A stretch of 8,524 nt of DNA from NCBI GenBank assembly GCA_949127705.1, contig CASBQJ010000400.1, forward strand, positions 1 through 8,524, given 5' to 3'. Source of the stretch: Synechococcales cyanobacterium PMM_0085 (GTDB taxonomy: Bacteria; Cyanobacteriota; Cyanobacteriia; Elainellales; Elainellaceae). Below, in pieces: positions 5,944 through 8,524 of this stretch. A model generated the notes under the pieces. It saw only the letters and a program-made list of their open reading frames with translations, was not told where the DNA came from and ran no database searches. Within the stretch, counting starts at the first letter, position 1, and every line of letters begins with the position of its first letter. The position numbers and the translations under genes were made by a program.

Positions 5944-6129
5944 ACGGTTGGGCAAGTTGTCTAACTATCAGGTTGCTCAGACTATATATAAGTTTAGGGC
6001 TGCTGACTGGGAAACCTGAGAGAGGTGTCAAGTTTCGCTAAGCTTTGACAATCGCGCTTCCTTTTTTGGGGTAAGGTGCTAAATTGGTAAGTGAGAATTA
6101 AGTATCGGTTGCAGCGTTTGTTTCTAGTC

Positions 6130-6157
6130 TTGACGGGTTTTTCACGTTTTGTATTGG
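6130..6157 (+). promoter_or_regulatory. Weak candidate promoter for the RRM gene
   Basis: TTGACG (6130-6135) is followed after 16 bases by TATTGG (6152-6157), a poor -10. The start would be about 50 bases before the ATG at 6213. The rest of 5944-6212 shows only short inverted repeats (such as TGTCAA/TTGACA at 6026-6031/6045-6050) without a convincing -10. Confidence 0.25.
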
Positions 6158-6201
6158 CAGGCTTCTCTCCGAAATTTCACTCTCTACACCGTTTTGATTT
6201 T

Positions 6202-6205
6202 GGAG
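6202..6205 (+). promoter_or_regulatory. Shine-Dalgarno of the RRM gene
   Basis: GGAG lies 7 bases before the ATG at 6213. It favours this start over an out-of-frame ATG at 6209, which is only 3 bases away. Confidence 0.7.
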
Positions 6206-6212
6206 ACAATGT

Positions 6213-6530
6213 ATGTCGATTTATGTAGGTAACCTGTCTTATGAGGTTACAGAAGCTGACTTGAGTTCCGTGTTTGTAGAGTACGGTACAGTCAAGCGAG
6301 TTCAGCTTCCTACCGATCGCGAAACTGGCCGCATGCGCGGTTTCGGTTTTGTCGAAATGGGCACTGATGCTGAAGAGCAAGCAGCCATCGACGCGCTAGA
6401 TGGTGCTGAGTGGATGGGTCGTGACCTTAAGGTTAACAAAGCCAAGCCCCGTGAAGACCGTGGTGGATCCGGGTCTTTTGGTGGTGGTGGTGGTGGTCGC
6501 AGCCGCGACAACTTCTCTCGCCGCTACTAA
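6213..6530 (+). CDS. RRM-type glycine-rich RNA-binding protein (cyanobacterial Rbp family)
   Basis: Single-stranded-RNA-binding protein of 105 aa with one RRM domain (about 2-78). RNP2 is I3-Y-V-G-N-L8 and RNP1 is R42-G-F-G-F-V-E-M49, with aromatic Y4, F44 and F46 in the RNA-contact positions. The tail (about 80-105) is rich in glycine, arginine and serine: a GSGSFG stretch, six consecutive Gly residues, then RSRDNFSRRY. Cyanobacterial Rbp proteins of this form are often cold-induced, and roles in mRNA stability and localisation have been proposed; regulation here is inference. The start is supported by GGAG at 6202. A hairpin and a strong terminator follow the gene. Confidence 0.93.
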   Translation: MSIYVGNLSYEVTEADLSSVFVEYGTVKRVQLPTDRETGRMRGFGFVEMGTDAEEQAAIDALDGAEWMGRDLKVNKAKPREDRGGSGSFGGGGGGRSRDNFSRRY

Positions 6531-6543
6531 ACCAAGCTTTAAT

Positions 6544-6590
6544 TTAAGGCAGAACATTCAAACCTGTTTGCCTTAACTCGCTGGTTTTTT
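6544..6590 (+). terminator. Upstream hairpin of a tandem terminator after the RRM gene
   Basis: TTAAGGCA (6544-6551) pairs with TGCCTTAA (6569-6576), an 8-bp perfect stem with a 17-nt loop. A run of six T (6585-6590) comes 8 bases later, further than ideal. It probably acts as an mRNA 3'-end or weak terminator ahead of the strong one at 6605. Confidence 0.35.
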
Positions 6591-6607
6591 GAAGTTGGTT
6601 TTTTGAA
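6582..6607. repeat. Tandem 14-base-period repeat
   Basis: TGGTTTTTTGAA occurs at 6582-6593 and again at 6596-6607, giving a 14-base period. The second copy runs into the base of the following terminator stem. It looks like a local duplication that doubled the T6 tract. Confidence 0.6.
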
Positions 6608-6645
6608 AAAGGGCGCATCACATTTAACGTGATGCGCTCTTTTTC
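6605..6645. terminator. Strong bidirectional terminator between the RRM gene and leuA
   Basis: A 17-bp stem pairs 6605-6621 with 6629-6645 (core GCGCATCAC/GTGATGCGC, one G-U pair, outer A5/T5) around a 7-nt loop. The five T on the 3' side serve + strand transcripts, and the complement of A5 serves minus-strand transcripts. It lies 75 bases after the RRM stop and 36 bases after the leuA stop, so it can end both convergent genes. Confidence 0.88.
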
Positions 6646-6680
6646 TATAGGCTCAATGGTTCATCCGTTCAGCAAGGCAT

Positions 6681-8384
6681 TTATTCAGGGGTTTTAATTG
6701 TCTGCAACATCTGCGTTTGCCTGTCATCATCCATCTGCTGCACGATGCGGTTAATGGCGCTGAGAACCGCTAACAAAGACGCCGTCACAATGTTGGCGTG
6801 AATCCCCACTCCGTACAGTGCTCCAGGAAAATCAGGTCTGGTGATCTCGATGTAGGCGATCGCACTAGCATCACTCCCCCGACTCAGCGCCCGTTCCTCA
6901 TAGTGATGAATTTGAATGTCTAAATCCAGGGCGTCCAAGAATGCATCAATCGGGCCATTGCCTTGTCCCCTAAGAGTTTTGGGCTGTTCATTGACCAAGA
7001 CGGTAGCGGTGATCTGTTGGCGATCGCTATCCGTTTGCGCCAAGTTATGAGAACTATATTTCAGCGGGGCAACAGCCTGTAAATATTCCTGCTCAAACAG
7101 CTGCCACAGTTCAGTTGAGGTCATTTCTCGCCCTTCCGCATCCATTGCTTGCTGCACCACCTGGCTAAACTCAATTTGCAGCCGTCGGGGCAACACCAAG
7201 TCATAGTCGCGCTCCAGCAAAAATGCAATCCCGCCTTTGCCAGACTGGCTGTTTACCCGAATCACCGAGTCGTATGTACGCCCCACATCTGCCGGATCGA
7301 GCGGCAAGTAAGGCACTTCCCACAGGTTGTCGGCTTGCTGGACTGCGAACCCTTTCTTGATGGCATCTTGGTGCGAACCAGAAAATGCCGTGAATACCAG
7401 ATCGCCCACGTAGGGATGACGAGGGTGAATTGGGAGCTGAGTGCAGTCTTCGACGATGCTCGCCACCCTGTTGATATCCGAAAAATCTAGACCTGGATGA
7501 ATGCCCTGGCTATATAGATTTAATGCCAGCGTCACCAAATCCACATTGCCTGTGCGTTCACCATTGCCAAATAGGCAGCCTTCCACCCGTTCAGCACCCG
7601 CCAATTGCGCCAATTCTGCGGCTGCAATGCCACAGCCGCGATCGTTATGCGGATGCACACTCAAAATTACGCTGTCTCGCCGTGCCAAATGGCGATGCAT
7701 CCATTCCACCTGATCGGCAAACACATTGGGGGTGGCCACTTCCACGGTGGCGGGCAGGTTAATGATAGCTTTGTGCTGCGGGGTCGGTTGCCATACATCC
7801 AACACAGCATCGCAAATGTCTTTGGCAAAGTCTAGCTCTGTTGCCGTAAAGGTTTCAGGCGAATATTCAAAATACCAGTCTGTTTCAGGTTGCTCAGCGA
7901 CTAGGGTATGGCAAACTTGCGCCGCCGCCACCGCTAGTTGAATCGTACCGGGGCGATCTAGTCCAAATACAGTGCGGCGAAACACAGGTGAGGTGGCGTT
8001 GTAGACATGCACGATCGCCCGTTTTACCCCTTGCAATGCCTCAAAGGTGCGGTAAATCAGCGCTTCACGGGCAGGTACTAAGGCTTGAATAGTGACATCA
8101 TCTGGAATCAACTGCTGTTCAATCAGGTGTCGGACAAAATCAAAGTCGGTTTGAGAGGCCGATGGAAAAGATACCTCGATTTCCTTGAAGCCGCACTGCA
8201 CCAGTAAATTAAACATCCGCAGCTTTTGAGAGATATTCATAGGTTCGATCAATGCCTGGTTGCCATCACGCAAATCGGTACTGAGCCAGATCGGCGGATG
8301 GGTGAGGGTACGACTCGGCCAGGTGCGATCGCCTAACAAAATTGGCGTAAACGGGCGGTACTTAGTTGCAGGATTTTTCAACAT
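6681..8384 (-). CDS. leuA: 2-isopropylmalate synthase, type 2 (long LeuA form)
   Basis: Catalyses the first committed step of leucine biosynthesis: acetyl-CoA plus 2-oxoisovalerate to 2-isopropylmalate. 567 aa, cytosolic. The HMGL-like TIM-barrel domain (about 30-305) has L-R39-D40-G-N-Q, with metal and catalytic contacts and the type-2 form (STDLRDGNQALIEPM). It also has S-V-H244-P-H246-N-D metal ligands and G-N-G-E276-R-T-G-N280. A linker (about 310-435) precedes the LeuA regulatory dimer domain (about 440-553), which includes GQGNGPIDAF and GVGIHANIVTASLLAVLSAINR, the site of leucine feedback in the family. The length and motifs match the actinobacterial/proteobacterial long class rather than the shorter LeuA (about 530 aa) usual in cyanobacteria. 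Homocitrate or citramalate synthase is less likely given the motif set. The ATG at 8384 has no clear Shine-Dalgarno. Three HIP1 octamers lie inside the gene. Confidence 0.93.
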   Translation of the reverse strand: MLKNPATKYRPFTPILLGDRTWPSRTLTHPPIWLSTDLRDGNQALIEPMNISQKLRMFNLLVQCGFKEIEVSFPSASQTDFDFVRHLIEQQLIPDDVTIQALVPAREALIYRTFEALQGVKRAIVHVYNATSPVFRRTVFGLDRPGTIQLAVAAAQVCHTLVAEQPETDWYFEYSPETFTATELDFAKDICDAVLDVWQPTPQHKAIINLPATVEVATPNVFADQVEWMHRHLARRDSVILSVHPHNDRGCGIAAAELAQLAGAERVEGCLFGNGERTGNVDLVTLALNLYSQGIHPGLDFSDINRVASIVEDCTQLPIHPRHPYVGDLVFTAFSGSHQDAIKKGFAVQQADNLWEVPYLPLDPADVGRTYDSVIRVNSQSGKGGIAFLLERDYDLVLPRRLQIEFSQVVQQAMDAEGREMTSTELWQLFEQEYLQAVAPLKYSSHNLAQTDSDRQQITATVLVNEQPKTLRGQGNGPIDAFLDALDLDIQIHHYEERALSRGSDASAIAYIEITRPDFPGALYGVGIHANIVTASLLAVLSAINRIVQQMDDDRQTQMLQTIKTPE

Positions 8385-8469
8385 GATGGGTAGCGTTTAG
8401 GTTTGATGTTTTCGTTTTCGATCTGGGTTAAACGGTGTGGCGCAAGGTATCGGGAGCATGGCGGGGTTG

Positions 8470-8524
8470 CTAGGCTGCCACGCAGACCGCTCCCAACAAC
8501 CCATAAACAGTCGCAGCAATGTCC
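8470..8524 (-). CDS. Possible C-terminal end of a gene upstream of leuA (partial)
   Basis: On the minus strand the frame reads D-I-A-A-T-V-Y-G-L-L-G-A-V-C-V-A-A-stop, with the stop at 8472-8470. The alanine/glycine-rich ending looks protein-like and faintly recalls the tail of ADP-ribosylglycohydrolase-like proteins, but 18 codons are too few to assign. An alternative open frame runs on the + strand from the ATG at 8458 to the edge. If real, the minus-strand gene ends 85 bases before leuA and may be co-transcribed with it. Confidence 0.3.
   Translation of the reverse strand, partial: DIAATVYGLLGAVCVAA

Larger units (their letters stand above)
3458..8332. repeat. Nine HIP1 octamers (GCGATCGC)
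   Basis: Exact copies start at 3458, 3791, 4328, 4476, 5308, 5332, 6856, 7020 and 8325. All are inside coding regions: four in the aspartase gene, two in sixA and three in leuA. HIP1 is a dispersed palindrome over-represented in many cyanobacterial genomes. None occurs in 1-3457. Confidence 0.9.

Noticed and set aside
6026..6050. TGTCAA/TTGACA inverted repeat read as divergent -35 boxes
   Set aside because: Neither strand has a -10 hexamer at 16-19 bases, so no promoter can be supported.
3458..8332. Repeated GCGATCGC as a CRISPR or mobile repeat
   Set aside because: The copies are irregularly spaced 8-mers inside genes, matching HIP1, with no spacer regularity or target duplications.

Overview
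The window reads as chromosomal DNA of a cyanobacterium. Nine exact copies of the octamer GCGATCGC (the HIP1 palindrome enriched in cyanobacterial genomes) lie between 3458 and 8332. The proteins also fit: a short RRM/glycine-rich RNA-binding protein, a SixA-type phosphatase and a conserved cyanobacterial-type small protein. A filamentous or Leptolyngbya-like host is a guess from composition and gene content, not something the sequence proves. I see no rRNA, tRNA, CRISPR array, insertion sequence or phage gene.

Layout from left to right. Positions 1-1425 (+) hold the 3' part of a cellulose synthase catalytic subunit (bcsA) with a c-di-GMP-binding PilZ domain, followed by a hairpin terminator. 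At 1566-2621 (-), convergent with it, is a two-helix potassium-channel-like protein with an RCK/TrkA nucleotide-binding module and an unusual selectivity filter. A 671-base gene-free gap (2622-3292) follows. It contains a perfect palindrome, a promoter-like pair with a second palindrome in its spacer, several stem-loops and a strong intrinsic terminator with no ORF ahead of it. This is the best place in the window for an undescribed element: either a small RNA of about 170 nt or an attenuated leader. Positions 3293-4687 (+) encode an aspartase/fumarase superfamily enzyme, best read as aspartate ammonia-lyase.

Next on the + strand are a 98-residue conserved hypothetical (4902-5198) and sixA (5241-5741), 42 bases apart and possibly co-transcribed. 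Just upstream of them lies a 12-bp perfect inverted repeat followed by an extended -10 box. A small two-helix membrane protein (5713-5943, -) overlaps the 3' end of sixA by 29 bases. At 6213-6530 (+) is the RRM protein, with a good Shine-Dalgarno. It is separated by a 17-bp bidirectional terminator (6605-6645) from the convergent leuA (6681-8384, -), a 567-residue type-2 isopropylmalate synthase. The last 55 bases may hold the C-terminus of another minus-strand gene upstream of leuA.

The genes do not form one pathway. They look like separate housekeeping and signalling units: exopolysaccharide synthesis under c-di-GMP control, K+ handling, aspartate/fumarate interconversion, phosphohistidine turnover, RNA binding and leucine biosynthesis. 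The notable content is mainly regulatory and RNA-level structure between genes.
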